In this document: one piece after another, positions 8,892 to 17,755 of the stretch
How positions within the stretch are numbered: position 1 is the first letter of the stretch
Layout: each line of letters opens with the position of its first letter
Source of the DNA: JBBAGC01 sp964491265
GTDB taxonomy: Bacteria; Spirochaetota; UBA4802; UBA5550
Length of the DNA: 64,000 bases
Assembly: GCA_964491265.1 (NCBI GenBank)
Contig: CAZBFP010000001.1
Span: forward strand, 295,696 to 359,695
Direction: 5' to 3'
Notes under the pieces: generated by a model
Seen by the model: only the letters and a program-made list of their open reading frames with translations
What the model was told of the DNA's origin: nothing
Database searches by the model: none
Translations under genes and position numbers: made by a program

Positions 8892-10250
8892 TTACTCAGC
8901 TATCGTAGGCTCCGGTTGAATCACAGGCTTGAGCGTCTTCGCTTTAACCCCGCGGAATTCGCATGTGGCAACACCAAGCCTTATTCTATTAAGAGCGTGC
9001 TGGAACTTTCTCCTATCATATTCATCCCTGGCATTCTGCAGCTCCCGCAGGGAATTGAATACATCAAGAATACCTGTGAGATTCAGCCTGTACTCATTCA
9101 TTACAGCAGTATGGCTCCTCTCTGCAATAGACAAAGCAGCCCTGAAGGCCTCCACCTGCCCTGCAGAGCTCTCCCATGTTTTCCAGGCATCAGTCACATC
9201 TTCAACGGCCGAATCCTTTACAGCATCAAGCCTCAGCTCAGCCTCACGCAGCTTTGACCCACTCTCCTTAACCCTGGCCCTTGTAATGCCGCCGCTGAAA
9301 ATGGGGAGTTCCAGCCCCAGTGAAGCATTATAATCCCTTGAAGAATTACCCTTGCTGTAAAGACTGTAGGACCCTTCAAGATATGCTGTGGGGAGATGCC
9401 CCCCCTTTGCTTCAAGGAGGTTCTGCTCAGCGATTTTCACATCATATCCCGCTGCCTCAATCTCAGGACGATTATTAATGCCGGTAAGACATTTTTCAAG
9501 ATCAAGCCCCGGATCAGGGAGATTAAGAGTATCAGTAAATTCCGAATTTATATTAACACCGGCAAGTGTGGCAATTCCAAGCCGTGTCCTGTGAAGATCA
9601 TTTTTTAATGAAAGAATTTCCGCTTCAAGCTTCTGAATCTGGGCTTCAGTTAAAAGCACCTCACTCCTTTTAGTTCTCCCCAGATTGGCCCTGCGCCTCA
9701 GCTCAGCGGCAATCCCACTGTAGAGCTTCAATGTCTCTTCACGGTTTTTAATGCTCTTCTCCAGCTGAAGCACAGAATAAAAGCCGTGAGCTGAATCAAG
9801 AAGGAGTGTGCCTGAATAATAGAAGAGGAGAGATTTACGCATCTTCAGTTCATAGCCTGAAGACTTTAACCTTGCATATTCTGTCAGTCCTGTAAATATA
9901 TTCTGCCTGGCATAAAGGCTTACCCTGGTACGTTGTGAACCTGCACCGTCATCGGGGAACATCTTTGCCCCCCTGAGAGAAATCCGGGGGAGATATGAAC
10001 CAATAGCCTGGCTCCTTCTGGAATCTGCCTGAATAGACCTCTCCCTTTCAATAGCCAGATCACTGTTTTTCCCCAGTGCGGAGATAAATACTTCATAAAG
10101 CGAAAGTGCCCCTGAATGAGCCGCTGATTCTGTATCAGCTGATGTGAGCCCATGCATCTCAAGAATAGCGTTATCCGCGCCATAGGTCATGCTGCTGACT
10201 GCAGAGAGCAGCAGAATAAAGCATATAATATTAAAAAAATAATTCCGCAT
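8892..10250 (-). CDS. TolC-family outer membrane efflux protein
   Basis: 452 residues with an N-terminal signal peptide (hydrophobic FFNIICFILLLSAVSS, cleavage near TYGA). The mature part has two repeated stretches of long amphipathic alpha-helix separated by short beta segments, as in TolC/OprM channel proteins (for example LLEAKGGHLPTAYLEGSY before the second beta region). It would trimerise in the outer membrane and connect to the RND pump encoded immediately downstream. It is the first gene of a two-gene operon. The alaS terminator lies about 170 nt upstream, so it has its own promoter. Confidence 0.88.
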   Translation of the reverse strand: MRNYFFNIICFILLLSAVSSMTYGADNAILEMHGLTSADTESAAHSGALSLYEVFISALGKNSDLAIERERSIQADSRRSQAIGSYLPRISLRGAKMFPDDGAGSQRTRVSLYARQNIFTGLTEYARLKSSGYELKMRKSLLFYYSGTLLLDSAHGFYSVLQLEKSIKNREETLKLYSGIAAELRRRANLGRTKRSEVLLTEAQIQKLEAEILSLKNDLHRTRLGIATLAGVNINSEFTDTLNLPDPGLDLEKCLTGINNRPEIEAAGYDVKIAEQNLLEAKGGHLPTAYLEGSYSLYSKGNSSRDYNASLGLELPIFSGGITRARVKESGSKLREAELRLDAVKDSAVEDVTDAWKTWESSAGQVEAFRAALSIAERSHTAVMNEYRLNLTGILDVFNSLRELQNARDEYDRRKFQHALNRIRLGVATCEFRGVKAKTLKPVIQPEPTIAE

Positions 10251-10417
10251 CAGATTAAAACTCTCCGGAAGAATCAGAAATGTTCTGGGGACAATTCCAT
10301 ATAATATTTAATATATTAGATTTAAGACCCTCTTTTATTTAAATGGTTCCAAATTTTTTTATTAGACTCCCATTCTATAGAAAATATTATTATAAAATTC
10401 AGGCTGCATCTATCAAA

Positions 10418-10439
10418 AAAGCCCCTTCGCAGGGGCTTT
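10418..10439 (-). terminator. Rho-independent terminator of alaS
   Basis: A 9-bp stem (AAAGCCCCT with AGGGGCTTT) around a TCGC loop, followed on the minus strand by a run of T. It sits 9 nt beyond the alaS stop codon. Confidence 0.88.
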
Positions 10440-10447
10440 AAAAAATA

Positions 10448-13078
10448 TTATTTCTCAGTCATAGACCGTCCCAGTTTTACAGCCTCATCTATTGCCTGTT
10501 TAAGATTTCCAGGGGACTTCCCCCCAGCCTGGGCCATATCTTTACGGCCCCCTCCGCCGCCGCCGACAATCCCTGCAGTCTCCTTAACAAGCCTGCCGCA
10601 GTCAACACCCGCTTCAACTGCTTTGCTTGTTGCAGCATATAGAATCATTGCCTTGCCGTCAATATCTGAGCCAAGGCATATCAGGCAGTTCTGTACCCGC
10701 TCCCTCACCGCATCAGAAACCTCCCTGAGGCTGTTTGCATCAAGGCCGCTGAAAACACGGGAGATTATTTTTACACCATTCACATCCTCACCTGATGCAA
10801 TAATTGAATCAAGATCAGATGAAAGGGATGATTTTTTAAGCTTTTCGGTTTCCTTTTCAAGGGCCCGGCTTTTTGTTATTATTTCATCAACCTTCTTAAC
10901 AAGCCCGGTTTCCGGAACATTCACCTTTTCAGTAAGAGCAGAAATAATTCTGTCATGCTCCATGAACCTGTCAAGGAGCCCCTTAAGTGTAACAGCCTCA
11001 ATCCTCCGCACACCCGCACCGGGGGATGATTCCTTCAGTATTTTAAATACGCCGATCTTCCCTGTATTTGAAACATGGGTTCCGCCGCAGAGCTCCATGC
11101 TGAATCCGGGAACATTTATAACCCTCACCGTATCCTCATACTTTTCATCAAAAACAGCAACAGCCCCTTTACCTATGGCCTCTTTAATATCCATAACCTC
11201 TGTAGAAACTTCGATGTTCTCCCAGATCTTCTGATTAACCAGGGACTCAATCTGTCCGATCTCCTCTTCTGTCATTGCATTGAAATGAGAAAAATCAAAC
11301 CTGAACCTTTCAGGATCAACTATTGATCCGGCCTGCTTAACATGATCCCCAAGCACCTTATGCAACGCGGCATTCAGCAGATGTGTGGCAGTATGATTAG
11401 CACGGATAAGATTTCTATTTACATTGTCAATTGATGCCTCAGCCCTGTCTCCGGTCCTGAATTCACCCATTTCAACAAAGCCTATATGTATTATAGTTTT
11501 ATTATGCTTTTTAGTATCCTCTACCCTGAAAAGGGAATCGCCGCTTTTTATTACACCTGTGTCTCCTACCTGCCCCCCCGACTCACCGTAAAATGGAGTG
11601 CTTTTTAGAACCAGAAGTCCCCTGTCACCTGCGGCAAGAAGATCGGTTTTTTTTGTTCCATTATAAAGAACCGCTATTTCGCTCTCAGCTGATTCCTTTT
11701 CATATCCGAGAAATTCTGTAGTACCTGCAATACCCATTATTTCATCAAAAGCAGCATCCAGTCCCGCTTCACTCCCCTTCCAGCTCTGCTTACCCCTCTG
11801 TCGCTGCTTCTCCATTTCATAATTAAAACCTTCGATGTCAGTTTTAAGACCCTCTTCTTCTGCCATTTCAGTGGTCATTTCAAGGGGGAATCCGAAGGTA
11901 TCGTATAGTGTAAAAGCCTCTTTCCCGGGAATAATATGCTCACCCTTTTTCTTCAGTGATTTCATTATCTCCTCAATACGGTCCATGCCGTTTTCAATTG
12001 TTTCCAGAAAACGTCTCTCCTCAGACTCAATTACCCTTATAAGATTTGGCACATTCCCCTTCACCTCAGGGTAGAAATCCCCCATTATATCTACTATTGG
12101 CTCAACAATTTTATAAACAAAAGGTTCTTTTAAACCGAGAAATCTGCTGTATCTCAAAGCACGGCGAAGAACACGCCTCAGTACATAACCGCGCCCGTCA
12201 TTTGAAGGGTAGATTCCATCAGACATTGCAAATGCAAGGGTTCTCCCATGCTCAACAATAACCTTTATAGGGAGCATATTTTTCCCCTCATATGGCATCC
12301 CCGATTCCCTGCTTACAAAATCTATAAGCCCCTTAAGCTCATCAGTTTCAAAAATTGAATCAACATTCTGTACCAGTGTGGCAAGCCGCTCAAGGCCCAT
12401 ACCTGTATCAATACCTGTTCTCAGCAGCGGGTTTAACACCCCCTGCTCATCCTGGAAAAACTGATTAAAAACCAGATTCCAGTATTCCATATACCTGTCG
12501 CATTCACATCCAGGCTTACAGTTTATATCACCGCATCCGAACTCCTCACCCCTGTCATAATAAAGCTCAGTACATGGCCCGCATGCACCTGTATCTCCGG
12601 CAGGACCCCAGAAATTATCTGCTTTCCCCAGCCTTACAATTCTTTCCTCCGGGATGCCGATTCTTTTATTCCATAATTCATATGCTTCATCATCATCCTG
12701 ATATATACTTGCCCATAATTTTTCTTTAGGGAAACCTATAACATCCGTTGAATACTCCCAGGCAAAATCGATTGCCTCCTCTTTAAAGTAATCTCCAAAG
12801 GAGAAGTTCCCCAGCATCTCAAAAAGGGTCAGATGCCGCTTTGTTCTTCCCACCTGCTCAAGATCGCTTGTACGGAGGCACTTCTGAATTGATGCTGCCC
12901 TGGTATATTCCAGATCAACAGTACCTGCAAACATTGCCTTAAACTGCACCATCCCTGCAGTAGTAAAAAGTAAAGTTGGATCATCCTTTGGCAGAAGCGA
13001 ACTTGAAGGGACTATTCTATGCCCCTTGCTTTTAAAATAATCTATAAATGAAGTTCGTAAATCTTTTACTTTCAGCAT
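10448..13078 (-). CDS. alaS: Alanyl-tRNA synthetase
   Basis: 876 residues, standard length. The N-terminal class II core has TTAGMVQFK and the motif-2 region RHLTLFEMLGNFSFGDYF. The editing domain has the zinc-binding HTATH and, further on, CGGTH. The C-terminal C-Ala part ends in the glycine-rich GGGGGGRKDMAQAGG. It charges tRNA-Ala and deacylates mischarged Ser/Gly. The start ATG at 13078 precedes the conserved MLKVKDLR-type opening and has an AAAGGAA-like site upstream. It is monocistronic with a clear terminator. The gene upstream on the same strand is separated by a repeat element. Confidence 0.98.
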   Translation of the reverse strand: MLKVKDLRTSFIDYFKSKGHRIVPSSSLLPKDDPTLLFTTAGMVQFKAMFAGTVDLEYTRAASIQKCLRTSDLEQVGRTKRHLTLFEMLGNFSFGDYFKEEAIDFAWEYSTDVIGFPKEKLWASIYQDDDEAYELWNKRIGIPEERIVRLGKADNFWGPAGDTGACGPCTELYYDRGEEFGCGDINCKPGCECDRYMEYWNLVFNQFFQDEQGVLNPLLRTGIDTGMGLERLATLVQNVDSIFETDELKGLIDFVSRESGMPYEGKNMLPIKVIVEHGRTLAFAMSDGIYPSNDGRGYVLRRVLRRALRYSRFLGLKEPFVYKIVEPIVDIMGDFYPEVKGNVPNLIRVIESEERRFLETIENGMDRIEEIMKSLKKKGEHIIPGKEAFTLYDTFGFPLEMTTEMAEEEGLKTDIEGFNYEMEKQRQRGKQSWKGSEAGLDAAFDEIMGIAGTTEFLGYEKESAESEIAVLYNGTKKTDLLAAGDRGLLVLKSTPFYGESGGQVGDTGVIKSGDSLFRVEDTKKHNKTIIHIGFVEMGEFRTGDRAEASIDNVNRNLIRANHTATHLLNAALHKVLGDHVKQAGSIVDPERFRFDFSHFNAMTEEEIGQIESLVNQKIWENIEVSTEVMDIKEAIGKGAVAVFDEKYEDTVRVINVPGFSMELCGGTHVSNTGKIGVFKILKESSPGAGVRRIEAVTLKGLLDRFMEHDRIISALTEKVNVPETGLVKKVDEIITKSRALEKETEKLKKSSLSSDLDSIIASGEDVNGVKIISRVFSGLDANSLREVSDAVRERVQNCLICLGSDIDGKAMILYAATSKAVEAGVDCGRLVKETAGIVGGGGGGRKDMAQAGGKSPGNLKQAIDEAVKLGRSMTEK

Positions 13079-13106
13079 GGAAATTCCTTTTTTATAATTT
13101 AATTAC

Positions 13107-13368
13107 AGTAATTATTCCTAAAAATTTTTTTAGTACAATAATGATGTTTTCCATATCGGGGCTGTCCAAAAAGTAATTTCCTTGTCATACCGGCTGTAGC
13201 GTAGCGTAATGCCGGTATCTCTTAGGCCTGATTTAATCAGGAGATTCCGGTATTTGCAATAATTGAAGTTGCAAAACCGGAATGACAAATCCCCGAAAAT
13301 CTGACTTTTGAGACAGCCCCGATAGTAAAGCATTTTATTTCAAAAAAAAGTTAAGGAATTAACACTGA
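13107..13368. repeat. Shell/core palindromic repeat, copy A (167-bp core)
   Basis: An AT-rich outer shell occupies 13107-13155 and 13323-13368, and the core 13156-13322 is 167 bp. Shell halves match those of copies at 33792-33912 and 50732-50850, whose cores are different short hairpins. The core has terminal inverted repeats (TCGGGGCTGTC / GACAGCCCCGA) and internal hairpins, including the palindrome CCTGATTTAATCAGG. It is identical to the reverse complement of 23294-23460 except at two positions. No protein is encoded: an open frame across it (13130-13333) arises from the repeat. It fills most of the 536-nt gap between alaS and the racemase-family gene; the rest (13369-13614) shows nothing recognisable. 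Confidence 0.85.
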
Positions 13369-13614
13369 TTTATTATGATACTGCGATTTTTTATCACAGC
13401 AAATTCTAAAGCTCTGTCATATCATATTATTTAAAGTACCTTTGTAGTTTTTCATGAAAGGGGGGATTTTTTTCAAGAATTATTTGTTTTTATATTATTA
13501 ATAGCGCTGCTCCCCCTTTTATTACATCTTTCAGAAAACAAAAAAATCCCTTTACAACCGGTTTTGCATATCAATATAATTTATTATTACAATCTCAAAC
13601 ATAAGGGTAATCTG

Positions 13615-14352
13615 ATGTATGATGAAATTGAAAAAATTTACGGTACTACTGCAAAGATAGGCCTTATCTATTTAGCTTCATCCTGGATAATGGAACCGGA
13701 GTTTTATCTCATGTCCCCTCCAGGAGTTATAACATGCACCACACGGATAAGCCTTGGGGATACAGTTACTGAAGAGTCTCTTCTTGCTCTTGGAGATCAG
13801 GCATGCAGAGCCGCAAAGCTCCTCTCAGAATCTCCAATGGATGTTATTGCCCTGGGGTGCACCTCAGGAAGCTTTATCGGCGGCAGCTCATATGACCTGG
13901 AACTTATAAAAAAAATGGAACAGGAAAGTTCAACTGAATGCACAACAACAGGGAGGTCTGTTATCAATGCCCTTAAAGCTATGAACATTGAAAAGATTGC
14001 CCTTTTTACACCTTATACTGATGATATCAACAATAAGGCTCTCTCCTATCTCAGGGAAAACTCCATTGAAACTGTATCTCATAAAGGGATGGGACTTATA
14101 AGGGATTATGACATAGACATGGTCCCCCTTGAAACTGTAAAAAAAGAGGTACTGGCACTTGAAGGCCTGTCGCAGAGTAATGGGATTTTTATCTCATGTA
14201 CAGGATTAAAAACAGTCCCCATAATTGAAGAGCTTGAAAAAATTACCGGGCTCCCTGTAATTACATCTGTGCAGGCTACATTCTGGAACTGCTTAAAAAT
14301 ATCGGGGGTAAAAAAGATGCCTGAAGGTTTCGGATCACTTTTCAAGCTCTAA
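13615..14352 (+). CDS. Asp/Glu racemase-superfamily enzyme (maleate isomerase/arylmalonate decarboxylase-like)
   Basis: 245 residues. Two cysteine motifs typical of this superfamily are present: ALGCTSGS in the first half and ISCTGLKT in the second. Two catalytic cysteines are expected in racemases and maleate cis-trans isomerases, whereas arylmalonate decarboxylase keeps only the second. The substrate cannot be decided. I prefer ATG 13615 over the upstream in-frame ATG 13564 because AAGGG lies 8 nt before it and the conserved fold begins shortly after. The convergent neighbour is an NCS2 nucleobase permease overlapping by 18 nt. That hints at hydantoin or nucleobase catabolism, but opposite strands make this weak. 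Confidence 0.75.
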   Translation: MYDEIEKIYGTTAKIGLIYLASSWIMEPEFYLMSPPGVITCTTRISLGDTVTEESLLALGDQACRAAKLLSESPMDVIALGCTSGSFIGGSSYDLELIKKMEQESSTECTTTGRSVINALKAMNIEKIALFTPYTDDINNKALSYLRENSIETVSHKGMGLIRDYDIDMVPLETVKKEVLALEGLSQSNGIFISCTGLKTVPIIEELEKITGLPVITSVQATFWNCLKISGVKKMPEGFGSLFKL

Positions 14353-15636
14353 GGGATCTGCTGTTTTTTTGAGAATCCAGTGCTCAAGTATAATTACAGA
14401 TAAAACACCCATAACAAAACCGTTGCCGATTATAGGCCTCAATATACCGGGGAAGCCTGAAATAACATTTTCCGGTAAAAATGAAATTAAAACTGCCAGA
14501 AGCACAGGAAATCCTATAATTACACCTTCATTGAATTTTACAGCCTCTTTTTTTTCAGTGATCATCATCATGCCTGCTGAAAACTGTGTACCCATAAGGT
14601 AGAGCAGTATAATCCCCACAACAGGGGCGGGTATATCACTTACAGAAGCAACAGCCCATGGGAAAAGCGACAAAGCAAGTAAAGCTATACCGGCAGGTAT
14701 AACCGTAAACCTTGAAGCACACCCTGTAGAGGCAATTAAACCTGGACTTAAGGAATAATTTACAGGCCCTATTACCCCGAGTATCCCTGAAAGAGAATTA
14801 GCAAGTCCTGTAATCCCCATACCCCTGGCAGCACGTTTCCCCATATTATCTGTACCATCAGCTTCAGGAACCAGGCGGAGGGACTGTATTGATCCAATAT
14901 CATTTATAGCAAGGGCCATGAAGCAGAAAATAAATGCCAGCATCACACCAGCGTCAAAGGTAAATGAGGGGGACAACCCTAAAAATGGGGAAGCAGGAAG
15001 CATAGTGAATTTATCATAAACCCCCTCATATCCGGCAAACCTGAAAAAAATCGTTGCGGAGACAATCCCTGCAATAACTACAACCGATTTCCATAGACCC
15101 TGCAATATATTGTTAAGCCTGTACATTACAAAACAGAAGGAAAGTGCTGCAGCAAGCCCTGAAGGAGCAGGAAGGGGGCCTGAAAATATGAGCTGAATTA
15201 TCACAGGAAGAATAGTAAATGCAATAAGAAGAAGTATAACAGATACAACCCTTAATGTAAAAAATCTCTGTAAATATGAAAATATCCCTGTGAAAGAAAT
15301 TAAAGCAAGCAAGAGCCCCCCGGCAAAAATTGAAGAGTATACAGCATCAATGCTGTTTCCTGATGAAGCTATTATCCCGATAAGAAGGACTGATGAGGGC
15401 CCTGAAATCAGCGGCAGCCTGTGACCGAAAAGAGGCTGAATAATCATAACCAGGCCTGTAACAAAAAAAAGGCGCTGCATATAAAGAATCTGCAGTTCAG
15501 CCTCTGGTGATGTTATCCCAGCCAGTACTTTCCCAATAATAATTACAGCAGGTATTGTAACAGCAAACCATTGCAGCCCGTAAATAAGTGTATCAAAAAT
15601 TTCCGGCTTTGAATTGAGACCGTATTTTAATTCCAT
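14335..15636 (-). CDS. NCS2-family nucleobase:cation symporter (uracil/xanthine permease)
   Basis: 433 residues with about 12-14 hydrophobic segments. Family hallmarks visible are ISGPSSVLLIG in TM3 and the AINDIGSIQSL / LSGILGVIGPVNYS region near residues 245-290 that builds the substrate site. It imports uracil, xanthine or urate with a proton or sodium ion through the inner membrane. The ATG at 15636 follows a good AGAGGGG site. The gene is single and its end overlaps the convergent racemase-family gene by 18 nt. Substrate specificity within NCS2 is not decidable by eye. Confidence 0.85.
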   Translation of the reverse strand: MELKYGLNSKPEIFDTLIYGLQWFAVTIPAVIIIGKVLAGITSPEAELQILYMQRLFFVTGLVMIIQPLFGHRLPLISGPSSVLLIGIIASSGNSIDAVYSSIFAGGLLLALISFTGIFSYLQRFFTLRVVSVILLLIAFTILPVIIQLIFSGPLPAPSGLAAALSFCFVMYRLNNILQGLWKSVVVIAGIVSATIFFRFAGYEGVYDKFTMLPASPFLGLSPSFTFDAGVMLAFIFCFMALAINDIGSIQSLRLVPEADGTDNMGKRAARGMGITGLANSLSGILGVIGPVNYSLSPGLIASTGCASRFTVIPAGIALLALSLFPWAVASVSDIPAPVVGIILLYLMGTQFSAGMMMITEKKEAVKFNEGVIIGFPVLLAVLISFLPENVISGFPGILRPIIGNGFVMGVLSVIILEHWILKKTADPLELEK

Positions 15637-15712
15637 TTTCCCCTCTGACTATCAGAATGCCCCTTAAGTCACCTGAGTATCAATTATAAAAATAAAATGA
15701 TCTTATGAACCA

Positions 15713-16345
15713 TTAATCCTGCTCTTCCCCGGTCTCCCTAATAACCTTCGCCAGTATTTTCCGGATTGACTCAAAATCGAAACCGCGCCCCTTGAGGAAT
15801 CCCGCTGTTTTCATGTAACTGTTTTTTTTATCCTTAACTGCATTATATTTCTTCTGCGCCAGGCTATAAAGCGCATCCTCATCAACCTCATTTGCATTAC
15901 ACTCTTCCATAGTCTCATCAATAATATTCCGGTCAATCCCCTTCAGGAAAAGATCTCTTCTGATAATATCCTTTCCATACTTCTTCATTGCCATTCTGCT
16001 TTTAATAAATGAAAGGGCAAAATCATAATCATTTATATAGCCTCTCTGAGTAAGCTGAGAAATGACTGATTCTATATGTTCCGCTCTGAATAATTTTTTT
16101 TTAAGGCAGGATCTCACCTCAAGGGCAGACCTGCTCCTTAGAGAGAGGTAGCGGAGAGCCTTATCCATACAGGCGAATTTTAATGACTCATCATATATTT
16201 TTACATATAATTCCCCCTCAAGCTCCAGCCCTGATCTGAGGGAGTAGTCAGAAACAACTGAATAGGGGAGCTTCAGGGATTCACCATTATCAAGATCAGC
16301 CCTGACTGAATGTTCTCCATAGATTAGTTTCTGAATAATCGCCAC
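15713..16345 (-). CDS. recX: RecX-family regulatory protein
   Basis: 210 residues built of repeated three-helix modules. LRYLSLRSRSALEVRSCLKK and QRGYINDYDFALSFIKSR are the diagnostic RecX repeats 1 and 2, preceded by an N-terminal beta extension of about 65 residues. RecX binds RecA filaments and limits recombinase activity. recA itself is not in the window. The gene lies downstream of rpsI, separated from it by a terminator hairpin, so it probably has its own promoter within that 97-nt gap. Confidence 0.88.
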   Translation of the reverse strand: MAIIQKLIYGEHSVRADLDNGESLKLPYSVVSDYSLRSGLELEGELYVKIYDESLKFACMDKALRYLSLRSRSALEVRSCLKKKLFRAEHIESVISQLTQRGYINDYDFALSFIKSRMAMKKYGKDIIRRDLFLKGIDRNIIDETMEECNANEVDEDALYSLAQKKYNAVKDKKNSYMKTAGFLKGRGFDFESIRKILAKVIRETGEEQD

Positions 16346-16390
16346 AGTCTCACCATATAAAAATCAACCTGATCCGGATAAATATAAACT

Positions 16391-16418
16391 AAAAAAGGAT
16401 GCCGAAGCACCCTTTTTT
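16391..16418 (-). terminator. Terminator of rplM-rpsI operon
   Basis: On the minus strand a stem AAGGGTGC / GCATCCTT (one G-T pair) with a TTCG tetraloop is flanked by an A-run and a T-run. It lies between rpsI and recX. Confidence 0.8.
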
Positions 16419-16442
16419 GATATAATAAATTGTATTTTTTTC

Positions 16443-16832
16443 TTAACGTTTAGAGAACTGGAACTTCTTCCTGGCTTTTTTCTGACCCGGTTTCTTTCTC
16501 TCAACTTCTCTGGCATCCCGTGTAAGGAAACCGGCTTCTCTTAAGGTTTTCTTCATTTTCTCATCAGTTTTTACAAGACATCTTGCTATACCCATTTTAA
16601 CAGCGCCCGCCTGTCCTGACCATCCGCCGCCGGAAACATTTGCAACTATGTCATAATTAGCAAGGAGTCCCACATGCTCAAGGGGCTGTCTTACAATTAG
16701 TTCAAGTGTCTGTCTTCTGAAATATTCATTGATAGGCTGCTTATTTATCATAATATTGCCGCTGCCCGGTTTTAACCATACTCTAGCCACAGAGGTCTTT
16801 CTTCTTCCTGTCGCGTACATGTTTTCTGCCAT
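16443..16832 (-). CDS. rpsI: 30S ribosomal protein S9
   Basis: 129 residues. It starts with ATGRRKTSVARVWL, the S9 signature, has GGGWSGQAGAVKMGIARCL in the middle, and ends in the basic tail KKARKKFQFSKR whose final arginine reaches the P-site tRNA. It follows rplM by 34 nt in the universal L13-S9 order and is the last gene before a terminator. Confidence 0.98.
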   Translation of the reverse strand: MAENMYATGRRKTSVARVWLKPGSGNIMINKQPINEYFRRQTLELIVRQPLEHVGLLANYDIVANVSGGGWSGQAGAVKMGIARCLVKTDEKMKKTLREAGFLTRDAREVERKKPGQKKARKKFQFSKR

Positions 16833-16866
16833 TCTTATCTCCTTAAAATACCTGTTTAACTATAAT

Positions 16867-17310
16867 TTATAGATTGATAGCTTCCGGCTTCTGAGCTGAA
16901 TGCGGGTGATCGCCTCCGCTGTAAACCTTAAGATTTTTAATAATTTTACGCCCCAGTCTTGTTTTCGGGAGCATCCCTTTAACAGCATTTTCAACTACAA
17001 ATTCCGGTCTCTCTTTCATATATTTCTTAATATTTACGAATTTAATACCGCCCGGATACTGTGAATGCCTGAAGTATTCCTTATCCTCCGCCTTGTTGCC
17101 TGTAAGAACAATCTTCTCAGCGTTTATTACAACAACATTATCACCCATATCAAGGTATGGAGTATAATCAGGCTTGTTTTTCCCTCTCAGTATTGTGGCA
17201 ATTTCTGTGGCAAGTCTTCCAAGAACCTTACCTTCAGCATCAACAACATACCATTTTTTGTTGATTTCAGATGCCTTCATGGCATAGGTTTTCTGAATAT
17301 TATTATTCAT
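16867..17310 (-). CDS. rplM: 50S ribosomal protein L13
   Basis: 147 residues with KWYVVDAEGKVLGRLATEIA near the N-terminus, DNVVVINAEK and the C-terminal GMLPKTRLGR, all diagnostic for L13. The ATG at 17310 is preceded on the minus strand by GAGAGGA at proper spacing, so the short N-terminal extension before the canonical start is probably real. First gene of the L13-S9 operon. Confidence 0.98.
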   Translation of the reverse strand: MNNNIQKTYAMKASEINKKWYVVDAEGKVLGRLATEIATILRGKNKPDYTPYLDMGDNVVVINAEKIVLTGNKAEDKEYFRHSQYPGGIKFVNIKKYMKERPEFVVENAVKGMLPKTRLGRKIIKNLKVYSGGDHPHSAQKPEAINL

Positions 17311-17593
17311 TAGTCAATCCTCTCATCGCTTATATAAAAATAAGGTTTAATTTCAAAATTGGCATTTAAAGAGTATAAAACAATATATACCCTTAATCCT
17401 GTCAACTTAATTAATATTAATTTACTTAAATACAAAATTAATTCATAAAATGGAGTAAAAAGATCAGCAGCAGAATTAATCCTTTATTCCGGAAGTTACT
17501 ACCATAAATCGGATTATTTTTTATAGATCAATACAATTTCTGTTTTATAAATGAAAAATTTCATAGCTACTTATAAACTGGTGGTGAAATTAC

Positions 17594-17622
17594 TCTCCGC
17601 CGCGCCTGTGGCGCGGCGGAGA
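17594..17622. repeat. GC-rich 13-bp perfect hairpin in AT-rich spacer
   Basis: A perfect 13-bp stem, 17594-17606 with 17610-17622, and a TGT loop. It is very GC-rich inside the A/T-rich 445-nt gap between rplM and the LEA-type lipoprotein gene (17311-17755). Flanks form a weak inverted repeat (AAACTGGTGGTG against AAACAGATGGT). The stem resembles the core hairpins at 33841-33867 and 50774-50802, but the flanking shell differs. Nothing else was recognised in the gap. Confidence 0.65.
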
Positions 17623-17755
17623 TAAAATACCATCTGTTTTTGAACAGTTACAAAATTTCCAAATGCAGATTTATTAACCCGATTGTTCTAATTATTATTG
17701 ACATAGTGCAGTTACAACTATACCTGAAAAGAAATTATCCATACGAGGCATGATT

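Noticed and set aside
8916..9333. Two overlapping open frames opposite the TolC-type gene
   Set aside because: These are antisense shadows of a clearly coding sequence.
13130..13333. Open frame of 67 codons on the minus strand
   Set aside because: It lies wholly within the shell/core repeat, and the 167-bp core recurs as non-coding DNA elsewhere in the window.
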